Made by a program: the position numbers and the translations under genes
Shown: positions 1 to 8,018 of the stretch, piece by piece
How positions within the stretch are numbered: position 1 is the stretch's first letter
Layout of the letters: every line of letters begins with the position of its first letter
The notes under the pieces: model-generated
The model's input: the letters and a program-made list of their open reading frames with translations, nothing else
Databases searched by the model: none
Told to the model about the DNA's origin: nothing
From: Coprococcus eutactus
GTDB lineage: Bacteria > Bacillota > Clostridia > Lachnospirales > Lachnospiraceae
Length of the DNA: 64,000 nt
Assembly (NCBI RefSeq): GCF_025149915.1
Contig: NZ_CP102278.1
Span: 620,001 to 684,000, forward strand
Direction: 5' to 3'

Positions 1-409
1 TCAGTGCGTTCAGAAAGCAGCCTCCGCCTACGATCTCAAGATAGCTCATGGCAGGTTCCCTGAGATTTCCGGCTATTCCAATCATGTCAAGAATGCCGCC
101 GGAGAAGACGAACAGGAATACGGACATTCCCACGCCTATGACTGAATTAAATATAAGACCAAGCTGACGAGCCTGATAGGCGATGCCAGGTCTGCCTGCA
201 CCTATGTTCTGTGTCATGACAGTCATCATTCCTGATGATATGATGGAGAACATGATGATAAACATGCCTATGTAGCTGTTGGCGGTTCCGACAGCACCCA
301 CGGCATAGTCGCCCACTGATGAGAGCATAAGTGTGTCCACCATGCCAGACAGCATATAGAATAGTGTTTCAAAACATATAGGTATAAAAAGTGCGGATAA
401 TTTCTTCAT
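1..409 (-). CDS. MATE family efflux transporter, N-terminal part (cut by window edge)
   Basis: Only the first 136 codons are present; the gene continues beyond base 1. The translation starts MKKLSALFIPICFETLFYML and carries the hydrophobic helices and the GMVDTLMLSSVG segment typical of the first half of MATE (multi-antimicrobial extrusion) antiporters, which export drugs or metabolites using Na+ or H+ gradients. The ATG at 409-407 has an AAGGAG ribosome-binding site (complement of 420-425). It is divergent from the AraC-type gene at 605, a common arrangement for a transporter and its regulator, but no operator was identified. Substrate unknown. Confidence 0.85.
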   Translation of the reverse strand, partial: MKKLSALFIPICFETLFYMLSGMVDTLMLSSVGDYAVGAVGTANSYIGMFIIMFSIISSGMMTVMTQNIGAGRPGIAYQARQLGLIFNSVIGVGMSVFLFVFSGGILDMIGIAGNLREPAMSYLEIVGGGCFLNAL

Positions 410-513
410 ATAATCAGTACTCCTTTGGCGATGGGTATAAAATCATGGGTTATAACTAAATTGTATAATATCGCATTGGTGCCGCTCGAATCTTGTACTA
501 TTTCAATTAAAAG

Positions 514-542
514 TTGCACATATTCCACATATGAGTTAATAT
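514..542 (+). promoter_or_regulatory. Sigma-A promoter of the AraC-type gene
   Basis: TTGCAC (514-519), 17-bp spacer, TAATAT (537-542), about 60 bp before the ATG at 605. It lies in the divergent region shared with the MATE gene. Confidence 0.6.
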
Positions 543-604
543 AACGAAGTTGCATGATATAAAAAGCAACGCAATATATAACAAATCAATATCAGGGGAT
601 AACA

Positions 605-1507
605 ATGTACGCAGAATTAAAGGAAAATCATCCGCACGGAACAAGAGAATATCCATTTTGTGAGTATCATATGCGATATTTTCCTCATGCATTTCAGATC
701 CCGGTCCATTGGCATGATGAGATGGAGATAATATATGTGAGGAAAGGTCCGCTTACGGTGGAGATTGATGGACAGAAGTTTACAGGGGAAGACGGCTCGG
801 TGTTTATTGCAAGTCCGGGAGTGCTGCATATGATGAGTGCCCCAGACACTCCTGTGGACTATTTTACATTTATATTTCCTCTGGAATTTATATCATTTCA
901 GACCAAGGATGCCTTGGAGGATGAAGTGTTTTTCCCACTCAGGAATCACACCCGGGGATTCAGACCAGAGGTGGCGGATCGAAAACTGCTTGGAAAACTC
1001 ATACCTATTCTTGATGAACTTGTGGAGGAGAATGGAAAGATGGGTACACACAGACAGATACAGGTAAGGATCCGGCTTTTACAGATGATGGATTTGCTTG
1101 TTGAATACAGTCAGCTTGAAGAGTTGACAAGGAATGCATCAGGTGAACTGGAAAAGGAGATACTTTTGTATATACAGGATAATTATCATGATAACATAGG
1201 GCTTGCTGAGCTATCTGAACATTTTCATTTGTCAGAAAAATACATGTCAAGGTTATTCAGCGAGAGATTTCACATGACACTTACCCAGTATGTGAACTAT
1301 GTGAGACTGAGGTATGCTAGACATCTGCTTGAGTCCACAGATCTGTCGGTGACCGAGATTGCCATGAAATCGGGATATCAAAATGTAAGCTATTTTATCA
1401 GGAGATTTTCTTCTGCTATGGGAGAGTCTCCACTAAGATATAGAAATGGTAAGGCCAGAAGAGATAAGAAAAATAAAATAAAAAATTCAAAAAATGATGT
1501 CTGTTGA
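605..1507 (+). CDS. AraC family transcriptional regulator with N-terminal cupin domain
   Basis: A 300-residue protein. Residues about 25-110 look like the AraC cupin ligand-binding fold (HWHDEMEIIYVRKG, then a conserved SPGVLH stretch). Residues about 195-290 form the double helix-turn-helix: GLAELSEHFHLSEKYMSRLF is the first helix-turn-helix, and VTEIAMKSGYQNVSYFIRRF the second, with the usual GxxxxxYFxRxF signature. It should bind DNA and respond to a small molecule, often a sugar in gut Firmicutes. The ATG at 605 follows an AGGGG site. The C-terminal tail is very lysine-rich. It is divergent from the MATE fragment, its most likely target by position; the ligand cannot be read from sequence. 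Confidence 0.9.
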   Translation: MYAELKENHPHGTREYPFCEYHMRYFPHAFQIPVHWHDEMEIIYVRKGPLTVEIDGQKFTGEDGSVFIASPGVLHMMSAPDTPVDYFTFIFPLEFISFQTKDALEDEVFFPLRNHTRGFRPEVADRKLLGKLIPILDELVEENGKMGTHRQIQVRIRLLQMMDLLVEYSQLEELTRNASGELEKEILLYIQDNYHDNIGLAELSEHFHLSEKYMSRLFSERFHMTLTQYVNYVRLRYARHLLESTDLSVTEIAMKSGYQNVSYFIRRFSSAMGESPLRYRNGKARRDKKNKIKNSKNDVC

Positions 1508-1569
1508 CGAATGAAGTGGATAAACATATAATTACAGTATTAAATCAATAACATCTGAGGAGACTGTGA

Positions 1570-3078
1570 ATGAGAATCAGACAATTTAGAGAAGACCATT
1601 GGGACAGATTGCCTACAATAAGGATACAGAAGGCCGTCCTTGATAATTTCAAGAGCGTTGAGCATGGCGAGATAGTATTTGCATGCGGAAAGAAATATGT
1701 TCCGTATGGAACGGAAGCAGATATATTGGGGCTGTATGGACAGAATGGATCAGGAAAAACGAGTTTTATAGAGGCGTTAGCTATTTTAAAATTGCTGATG
1801 ATGGGTGTTGAAGTACCCGGAGTATACGCTGAATGTGTGGCAAAAGGACAGGATAAGTCCAGACTTGAGTTCACATTTGATCTTCAGTACCCGGATGGGC
1901 ATATAAGAAAGGCAGTGTATGAGTTTGCACTCTCGGCAGTTGAAACTGAACAGCCTGGCGGCTTTGGACAGTACGGTGCAGACGATGCCGGCAGTTCGCA
2001 GCACTCAAAGTACAGGGTTAAGATAAGCGACGAGAAACTCAGCATGTCAGGGGATTTTGACGGCAGAAAGATCATAATGCAGCCGATCATAGATACATCC
2101 GGGGATGAGAGACCATTTGGCCCTGTGTCGAAGCAGAAGTTTTTCGTGGCGGGTGACAAGAAGTCTCTGGATGAGCTGAACATAGTGAGAAGACTTTCGG
2201 AGGAGAAATCAACATCATTTGTGTTCTCCCTTGGTGCTGCAAAGGTATTTGATGACTGTGGGCTGTACTCGGAGTTTTATCAGGTCGTGCTGGAGCTTGC
2301 GTATTACAGCCAGCTCTATCTTCATGTGGTGGATACGAAGTCTACAGGATATATAAGGCTCAACTATGGACTTCCTCTTTATACCCAGAGCGGCAGGTAC
2401 CTGCTCAAGACTGACATGCCAAATATAATGCCGGATTTTGTGTTTTCAGAACTCAAGTCGCAGTTTGACAATATTAATATAGTGCTCAGTCAGATTGTAC
2501 CGGGATTGAATGTAAATATGCATGAGCTTTCTCCAACAATGATGAAGGATGGCAGCATGGGGCATGTTGTGGAGATCGTGTCGAGCCGCAATGAATCAGA
2601 TATGAGCAATGAGCACAATGCCGATGCTGCGCCGGATGGAAGACTTTTGATGCCGTTTCGATATGAGTCTGATGGAATCAGAAAGATCGTGTCAGTGCTC
2701 AGCCTTATCATAGATGCGTACAATGAGCAGTCGTGTACGATCGCCATAGATGAGCTGGATGCAGGAGTGTTTGAGTATCTGCTGGGGGAGGTGCTGCAGA
2801 CATTCCAGGAATCAGGAAAGGGACAGTTTATTTTCACATCGCATAACCTGAGACCGTTGGAGGTCATAGATAAGGACTTTATATGCTTTACGACTACCAA
2901 TCCGGAGAACAGGTATATCAGGATGAAGGGGATTGGCAACACAAATAATCTGAGAAGTACCTATTTCAGAGAGATACTTGTGGGGGAACAGGACGAAGAG
3001 CTGTATAGGAATACCAAGAAATACAAGGTCGTATCAGCGTTCAGAAAGGCGGGGATTGATAATGGGGAAACGACCTAA
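1570..3078 (+). CDS. AAA/ABC-type ATPase (SMC/OLD-like), first gene of a probable defence cassette
   Basis: A 502-residue ATPase of the AAA_15/AAA_21 (OLD, AriA-like) kind. Residues 19-32 form an opening beta strand (IQKAVLDNFKSVEH, resembling the i-L-NFkSf of SMC-type proteins). A Walker A loop follows at 57-64 (GQNGSGKT), and a Walker B at about 390-397 (IAIDELDAG, D394/E395). Downstream come FIFTSHNLRPLEV, the H-loop region, and FRYESDGIRKIVSVLSLI, which sits where the ABC signature is expected. No nuclease domain is fused. The next gene overlaps by 17 bp and looks TOPRIM-like, so the two probably act as one complex, as in split OLD or PARIS (AriA/AriB) systems. ATG at 1570 follows GAGGAG. 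Family membership is by motif; a defence role is inferred. Confidence 0.75.
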   Translation: MRIRQFREDHWDRLPTIRIQKAVLDNFKSVEHGEIVFACGKKYVPYGTEADILGLYGQNGSGKTSFIEALAILKLLMMGVEVPGVYAECVAKGQDKSRLEFTFDLQYPDGHIRKAVYEFALSAVETEQPGGFGQYGADDAGSSQHSKYRVKISDEKLSMSGDFDGRKIIMQPIIDTSGDERPFGPVSKQKFFVAGDKKSLDELNIVRRLSEEKSTSFVFSLGAAKVFDDCGLYSEFYQVVLELAYYSQLYLHVVDTKSTGYIRLNYGLPLYTQSGRYLLKTDMPNIMPDFVFSELKSQFDNINIVLSQIVPGLNVNMHELSPTMMKDGSMGHVVEIVSSRNESDMSNEHNADAAPDGRLLMPFRYESDGIRKIVSVLSLIIDAYNEQSCTIAIDELDAGVFEYLLGEVLQTFQESGKGQFIFTSHNLRPLEVIDKDFICFTTTNPENRYIRMKGIGNTNNLRSTYFREILVGEQDEELYRNTKKYKVVSAFRKAGIDNGETT

Positions 3079-3856
3079 GAAGAAGATCGTGCTGTTTCTG
3101 GTCGAGGGAATGTCCGACAAAAATGCATTTGAGATTCCGTTTGGACAGCTGCTTGAGGACATAGATCCTGATATATTGCTTGAATTTGCCATGGTCATGA
3201 ATGACGATGGACATGCCGGCGGAGATATAACGTCAAAGAATGGTATATATCCGGACAATATAGAGAGGTTCATAGATGAGATAATGGTCAGTCCATTCTT
3301 GAAACAAACTGGATTATATCCAAAGGATATTCTGGAGATAGTTCATTTTGTAGACACGGACGGTGTATATATAGATGATGCGCTGGTGGCGGCCAGCGGC
3401 AATGAGACAGATGATCCGGTATACTATCCGGATTACATAGTGACGGGTATTCCGGCTCATGTCGTGGAGAGAAATCACAGAAAGAGTGACAATCTGGATG
3501 TGCTCACATCGCTTACATCCATCAAGATCGGAAGTAAGAAGGTAAAATATTCGGCGTATTATTTTTCCTGTAATCTGGATCATTTTCTGCATGGAGATGC
3601 CAATTTCAATGAGCATGACAAGACCAGAAAGGCTCTTGAATTTTCTATAGCTCATGAGGAGTCCGGATCTTTGGAGAAGTTTTTCTTTGAGAATGAGACG
3701 GAGACTACGGATATGTCCTATGATGAGTCCTGGGATTTCATAAGGAGCGGGGAGAATTCGCTGAAACGCCACACAAATGTAAATCTGCTCATAAAGAGAC
3801 TTATGAGTCTTGCGAGGCAGAGAGGAGGAACAGATGGGAAAGAGCAAAAAAGATAA
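3062..3856 (+). CDS. TOPRIM-like / DUF4435-like protein, partner of the upstream ATPase
   Basis: A 264-residue protein. Near the N terminus a beta strand runs into VEG (IVLFLVEGMSDKNAF, E15-G16), and later there is EIVHFVDTDG with a DxD at D98/D100. A glutamate after a hydrophobic strand followed by a DxD is the TOPRIM pattern of OLD nucleases and of AriB (DUF4435) in PARIS. The ATG at 3062 lies inside the 3' end of the ATPase gene and has an AAGGCGGGG site 6 bp upstream, so translation is probably coupled. A longer in-frame start at 2978 would lie deep in the ATPase gene and is rejected. The gene overlaps the next small ORF by 23 bp. The similarity is weak by eye; RloB-like or another TOPRIM family are alternatives. 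Confidence 0.6.
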   Translation: MGKRPKKKIVLFLVEGMSDKNAFEIPFGQLLEDIDPDILLEFAMVMNDDGHAGGDITSKNGIYPDNIERFIDEIMVSPFLKQTGLYPKDILEIVHFVDTDGVYIDDALVAASGNETDDPVYYPDYIVTGIPAHVVERNHRKSDNLDVLTSLTSIKIGSKKVKYSAYYFSCNLDHFLHGDANFNEHDKTRKALEFSIAHEESGSLEKFFFENETETTDMSYDESWDFIRSGENSLKRHTNVNLLIKRLMSLARQRGGTDGKEQKR

Positions 3857-3977
3857 AAATGATGATGGTATATATAAGAAGCCTACGCGTGGTTTCAGCA
3901 AGAAAACGAATATGATAGTGGGCATTGCATTTGTGATATTTGTTCTGGTCTGCTGCATAATAAGGATGTTCGTATAA
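3834..3977 (+). CDS. Small single-span membrane protein (47 aa), third gene of the ATPase cassette
   Basis: An ATG at 3834 with an AGAGGAGGA site just upstream opens a 47-codon frame ending in TAA at 3975-3977. The first 26 residues are lysine/asparagine/aspartate-rich and basic (MGKSKKDKND at the start). Residues about 27-43 form one hydrophobic helix (MIVGIAFVIFVLVCCII) followed by RMFV. The basic side would stay in the cytoplasm. It overlaps the 3' end of the TOPRIM-like gene by 23 bp, so it belongs to the same transcript. No family is recognised. The strong ribosome site, overlap and clean helix argue that it is real. Confidence 0.65.
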   Translation: MGKSKKDKNDDGIYKKPTRGFSKKTNMIVGIAFVIFVLVCCIIRMFV

Positions 3978-4004
3978 GGTTTCAGTAAAGAAAAGCTGCG
4001 ATGG

Positions 4005-4032
4005 TTGATTTTTAAAATCTTCATGTTATACT
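4005..4032 (+). promoter_or_regulatory. Sigma-A promoter of trkAH
   Basis: TTGATT (4005-4010), 16-bp spacer, TATACT (4027-4032). Transcription should start near 4040, so the upstream TTG at 4033 cannot be the trkA start. Confidence 0.7.
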
Positions 4033-4071
4033 TTGCTTAGTTATATGAAGATATTCAAGGAGGATAGACCT

Positions 4072-5475
4072 GTGTTTGGTAGTAAATCAAGCAAGAAGAC
4101 GGGACTGAAAATAATAATAGTTGGCTGTGGCAAGGTTGGCGTTGCGATCCTTAAACAGCTGGCGAATGAAGGTCATGACATAACGATCATAGATAAGGAT
4201 CCGCAGAAGGTAGCGACATATTCCAATCAGTATGATGTGATGGGGGTTGTCGGAAATGGGGCTAATCACAGCGTACAGCTGGAAGCCGGAATACAGAATG
4301 CGGATCTTATTGCTGCGGTGACGTCATCGGATGAACTCAACATCCTGTGCTGCACTATAGCAAAGCAGGTTGGAGACTGTGCAACCATAGCAAGGCTTCG
4401 AGATCCGGACTATAGCAAGGAGGCAAGTTATCTTAGGGAAAAACTTGGACTCACTATGATCATCAACCCTGAGCTTGAGACCGCGATAGAGGTGTCTAGA
4501 GTCCTCTATCTACCGACAGCACTTGAGATCAATTCATTTGCACATGGACAGGCGGAGATGACAAGGATCAAGATACCGGAGAAGAATGTCCTTGACAACA
4601 AGAGCATAGCTGATCTGGGTAAGGATCTTGCGAATAAACAGAAACCTATCAATATACTTATAGCGGCGGTTGAGAGAGCAGGAGAGTTTTACATACCTTC
4701 TGGAGATTTTGTGCTCAAGGCAGGGGACATAATGTCATGTGTCGGAACAAGACCTATGTCCAGAAAATTCATGGAGCATATAGGCTTTAAGACTGCCAGA
4801 GTCAAGGATACCATGATAATAGGAGGCGGCAATGTCGCTTACTATCTGGCGGGACAGCTTGTCAACATGGGAATATCTGTCAAGATCATTGAGGAGAGCA
4901 AGAAACGATGCGAGGAGCTCTCTGTGCTTTTACCAAAAGCTATCATCATAAACGGTGATGGAACGGATCAGGAGATATTGAATGAGGAGGGACTTGCCGA
5001 GACCGAATCATTTGTATCGCTGACAGGAATAGATGAGGAGAATATCCTTCTCACTCTGCACGCGAGAAAGCACTCAAATGCAAAGACGATAACCAAGATA
5101 AACAGAAGCAATTTCCGCGAGGTTATAAACAGTCTGGATCTTGGCAGTGTTGTTTATCCGTGCAGTATCACAGCAGAGTCGATAGTTGCATACGTCAGGG
5201 CAAAGCAGAACTCTAACAGCAACAATATAGAGACTCTTTATCACATGTTTGATTCGCGGGCAGAGGCGATAGAATTCAGGGTCGACGTGAAGTCTGAGGT
5301 GACGGATATTCCACTCAAGGATCTAAAACTCAAGAAGAATCTGCTTATCGCGTTTATAAATAGAAATGGTTCAATACTTCTTCCTACAGGACAAGATTCC
5401 ATACAGATTGGAGATACAGCCATGATAGTTACAACGGAGACGGGATTTACAGATATAAGAGATATACTGGCTTAG
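4072..5475 (+). CDS. trkA: Trk potassium uptake regulatory NAD-binding subunit TrkA
   Basis: Cytoplasmic gating subunit of a Trk/Ktr K+ channel. The roughly 467 residues contain two RCK units in tandem. Each has a Rossmann GxGxxG motif (GCGKVGVAIL near the N terminus, GGGNVAYYLAGQL in the second half) followed by an acidic residue at the end of beta 2, and each is followed by a TrkA-C lobe. The GTG at 4072 is chosen because AAGGAGG lies at 4057-4063 and the promoter -10 box ends at 4032; the longer TTG start at 4033 is not supported. trkH follows after 10 bp with its own GGAGG site, so both subunits come from one operon. Confidence 0.93.
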   Translation: MFGSKSSKKTGLKIIIVGCGKVGVAILKQLANEGHDITIIDKDPQKVATYSNQYDVMGVVGNGANHSVQLEAGIQNADLIAAVTSSDELNILCCTIAKQVGDCATIARLRDPDYSKEASYLREKLGLTMIINPELETAIEVSRVLYLPTALEINSFAHGQAEMTRIKIPEKNVLDNKSIADLGKDLANKQKPINILIAAVERAGEFYIPSGDFVLKAGDIMSCVGTRPMSRKFMEHIGFKTARVKDTMIIGGGNVAYYLAGQLVNMGISVKIIEESKKRCEELSVLLPKAIIINGDGTDQEILNEEGLAETESFVSLTGIDEENILLTLHARKHSNAKTITKINRSNFREVINSLDLGSVVYPCSITAESIVAYVRAKQNSNSNNIETLYHMFDSRAEAIEFRVDVKSEVTDIPLKDLKLKKNLLIAFINRNGSILLPTGQDSIQIGDTAMIVTTETGFTDIRDILA

Positions 5476-5485
5476 GAGGCGCGCT

Positions 5486-6985
5486 ATGAATAATTCCATG
5501 ATCATATACATACTCGGGCAGGTCGTGAGACTCGAGGGAATATTGATGATCATACCATGTATCACGTCTCTTATATATCAGGAGCATGAAGGGTTTGCCT
5601 TTCTTGTGGTCATCCTTGCCTGTGTGATAGTGGGTACACTTATGACTATAAGAAAACCATCGAATCAGACTATATATCTGAAAGAGGGGTGCATAGCTAC
5701 GGCATTTAGCTGGGTACTGCTCAGTATATTTGGCTGTATGCCATTTGTAATATCTGGGGAGATCCCATCATTTACAAATGCACTTTTTGAGACGGTGTCT
5801 GGACTTACAACCACAGGAGCAAGTATCCTGAGCGATGTTGAGGCGATGTCCCACGGAATGATGTTCTGGAGATGCTTTACGCATTGGATAGGTGGAATGG
5901 GAGTCCTGGTATTCCTGTTGGCAATCATTCCTATGAACAGCGCATCAGGATCAAATATGAATCTTATGAAAGCGGAGAGCCCTGGCCCATCGGTGGGTAA
6001 GCTCGTGCCAAGACTTAAGCACACTGCGCGCATACTCTACGCAATATATTTTGCTATGACGCTTCTTGAGGTGGTTCTTTTACTGTTTGGACGAATGGGC
6101 CTGTTTGATGCATTCTGTACAGCTTTTGGAACGGCTGGAACCGGTGGCTTTGGTATCAAGAACGACAGTTTTACAAGTTTCTCGCCTTACATACAGTGGG
6201 TAGTAACAATATTCATGATGCTGTTTGGCGTGAATTTTAACTTCTATTATTATATACTATATAGAAATGTTAGAAAGGCTCTGTCCATGGAGGAGGTAAG
6301 AACATACTTCCTGATAATCCTTGGAGCTATCGGAATAATATTTGTCAACCTTATGCAGACCATGTCAAATGCCTGGGATGCGCTGAGACATGCATCGTTT
6401 CAGGTTGCATCTATCATAACCACAACGGGATATGCATCAGCAGACTTTGATCAGTGGACGCAGACATGTAAGACTGTGCTCGTGATACTGATGTTTATCG
6501 GTGCCTGCGCGGGAAGCACGGGCGGTGGTATGAAGGTGTCCCGACTGATAATCATGTTCAAGACGGTGGTAAAGGAACTTGGTTCGTATTTTCATCCTAA
6601 GAATATCAAGAAGATAAAGATGGATGGAAAACCGGTGGAGCACGAGGTCGTGAGGGCTGTAAACGTGTACTTTATAACACTTATGGGTATATTTACTATA
6701 TCTGTTTTTCTGGTGTCATTTGAGGGAAGAGATCTGGTGACGAACTTTACAGCTGTGGCAGCCTGTCTCAACAACATAGGTCCGGGTCTTTCACAGGTTG
6801 GACCAACACAGAACTTTGGGATGTTGACGGGATTTAGCAAATATGTATTGATGTTTGACATGCTTGCGGGAAGACTTGAACTTTTCCCACTGCTGCTCAT
6901 ATTCAATCCGGGAGTATACAGGGATATGATAATGGGAGCAGTCAGATATGTTAAACGTAAAATTGCAGCGCGGAGAGTGAGTTAG
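5486..6985 (+). CDS. trkH: Trk potassium uptake membrane subunit TrkH
   Basis: A 499-residue polytopic membrane protein, the pore of the Trk K+ system. Four selectivity-filter segments can be picked out in order: VSGLTTTGAS, GTAGTGGFG, TTTGYAS and NNIGPGLS. Each supplies the filter glycine of the four MPM repeats in the SKT transporter family. ATG at 5486 follows TAGGAGG. It directly follows trkA in the same operon. Length and order of segments are normal for TrkH. About 300 bp without a gene follow; these hold a promoter, two hairpins and a second promoter (separate entries). Confidence 0.94.
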   Translation: MNNSMIIYILGQVVRLEGILMIIPCITSLIYQEHEGFAFLVVILACVIVGTLMTIRKPSNQTIYLKEGCIATAFSWVLLSIFGCMPFVISGEIPSFTNALFETVSGLTTTGASILSDVEAMSHGMMFWRCFTHWIGGMGVLVFLLAIIPMNSASGSNMNLMKAESPGPSVGKLVPRLKHTARILYAIYFAMTLLEVVLLLFGRMGLFDAFCTAFGTAGTGGFGIKNDSFTSFSPYIQWVVTIFMMLFGVNFNFYYYILYRNVRKALSMEEVRTYFLIILGAIGIIFVNLMQTMSNAWDALRHASFQVASIITTTGYASADFDQWTQTCKTVLVILMFIGACAGSTGGGMKVSRLIIMFKTVVKELGSYFHPKNIKKIKMDGKPVEHEVVRAVNVYFITLMGIFTISVFLVSFEGRDLVTNFTAVAACLNNIGPGLSQVGPTQNFGMLTGFSKYVLMFDMLAGRLELFPLLLIFNPGVYRDMIMGAVRYVKRKIAARRVS

Positions 6986-7028
6986 GGCGAAATGATAAAT
7001 GTTATCACTATACACATCCCTGAATGTA

Positions 7029-7057
7029 TTGACACACAGGTAAAATTTGGATATACT
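7029..7057 (+). promoter_or_regulatory. Consensus sigma-A promoter in the trkH / response-regulator gap
   Basis: TTGACA (7029-7034), 17-bp spacer, TATACT (7052-7057). No gene starts within 200 bp downstream; the predicted transcript would begin in a perfect stem-loop at 7063. Confidence 0.7.
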
Positions 7058-7062
7058 CGTAG

Positions 7063-7154
7063 ATAGTTAGACACACCTAACTATAGCTCTTCCAATCATT
7101 TTATAAAGAAAAGGCGAGGTCCTCTTATCACAACAGGTAAGAGGGCTTTGTTTT
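7063..7154 (+). ncRNA. Candidate small RNA or leader between a promoter and a terminator
   Basis: Directly after the promoter at 7029-7057 an 8-bp perfect stem (ATAGTTAG 7063-7070, loop ACACAC, CTAACTAT 7077-7084) is followed by an A-rich stretch, and then by the terminator hairpin at 7121-7154. The implied RNA is about 90 nt. It matches no RNA family I recognise; it could equally be a terminated leader of the two-component operon. Confidence 0.35.
7121..7154 (+). terminator. Intrinsic terminator
   Basis: Stem CCTCTTATC / GGTAAGAGG (7121-7129 with 7136-7144, one T-G pair), 6-nt loop, followed by a T-rich tail. It could end trkH read-through or the candidate RNA. Confidence 0.65.
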
Positions 7155-7205
7155 GCTTAAAATTCCTTGACAAGATTAAATAGATGTAATCAACAGACGA
7201 TTATT

Positions 7206-7214
7206 TGTTATAAT
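7206..7214 (+). promoter_or_regulatory. Extended -10 promoter of the two-component operon
   Basis: TGTTATAAT at 7206-7214 (TGn plus consensus -10), about 75 bp before the response-regulator start. No good -35 box sits at 17 bp. Confidence 0.55.
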
Positions 7215-7288
7215 GTACACAGTTTTGGTGCAGTGCTTACTGCGCCGGCATGGATATGAATGTGTATATTTGACGAAGGAGCATGAAT

Positions 7289-8017
7289 ATGGAAAATACA
7301 GTAGAAAATATGAATGAGAACGAATCAATAAAGGTTCTCGTGGTGGATGATGAGCAGGATATAAGGACTTTGCTCAACATATATCTGAAGAGACTCGGAT
7401 ATGAGGTCGTTGAGGCGGCAGACGGAGTTGAGGCGGTGGAGACAGTCAGAGCCAACAGTGATATAGATCTCATAGTCATGGACATCATGATGCCAAAGCT
7501 GTCTGGAACTGAGGCGTGTGAGCAGATAAGGGAGTTCTCTTCCGTGCCGGTACTGTTCCTCACAGCAAAGACAAAGGAACCGGATCAAAATGAGGCGTAT
7601 GTTGTGGGCGGAGATGATTTTCTACCAAAGCCATTTACCCAGAATGATTTCAACAGAAAGGTAAATGCCCTTATAAGGAGATACAGAGTGTACCGTGGCA
7701 AGTCAGAGGTCGACGCCAAGAATATAACAGTGGGCAACATAAGCATAGATTCATTTAAGCGTATAGTGACTAAGAATGGTGAGATCGTAAAACTCACCGA
7801 CAAGGAGTATGCGCTCCTGTTCTTCCTTGTTGAGCACAGGGGTAAGCCATGGTCACTGGAGGCACTGTACGAGAATATATGGCAGGAGAAGTATCTTCCA
7901 TCATCATCCAACACGGTCATGGTGCACATATTGAGACTTAGACAGAAGATAGAGGATAATTCCGCACAGCCAGAGATCATAAGAACCATATATGGAAAGG
8001 GATATCAGGTAGACTGA
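7289..8017 (+). CDS. OmpR/PhoB-family DNA-binding response regulator
   Basis: A 242-residue response regulator. The receiver domain covers about residues 10-125, with the acidic pair in VLVVDDEQD, the phospho-acceptor D65 in LIVMDIMMPK, and a K in FLPKPF. The winged-helix DNA-binding domain spans about 145-240 (KLTDKEYALLFFLVEH, then VMVHILRLRQKIE and IIRTIYGKGYQ). The ATG at 7289 sits 7 bp after AAGGAG and is preferred to the ATG at 7283, which is only 1 bp from that site. A sensor kinase follows after 1 bp, so the two genes form a standard two-component operon. The signal is unknown. Confidence 0.93.
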   Translation: MENTVENMNENESIKVLVVDDEQDIRTLLNIYLKRLGYEVVEAADGVEAVETVRANSDIDLIVMDIMMPKLSGTEACEQIREFSSVPVLFLTAKTKEPDQNEAYVVGGDDFLPKPFTQNDFNRKVNALIRRYRVYRGKSEVDAKNITVGNISIDSFKRIVTKNGEIVKLTDKEYALLFFLVEHRGKPWSLEALYENIWQEKYLPSSSNTVMVHILRLRQKIEDNSAQPEIIRTIYGKGYQVD

Positions 8018-8018
8018 T

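Noticed and set aside
2978..3061. N-terminal extension of the TOPRIM-like protein
   Set aside because: It would start deep inside the ATPase gene without a ribosome site, while the ATG at 3062 has AAGGCGGGG at normal distance.
3314..4024. Open frame (236 codons) on the - strand across the TOPRIM-like gene
   Set aside because: No ribosome site and no recognisable motif; the + strand has overlapping genes with good sites, so this is a reverse shadow.
7063..7084. ydaO-type (c-di-AMP) riboswitch near the Trk genes
   Set aside because: The sequence is far too short, lacks the conserved ydaO segments, and lies after rather than before trkA.
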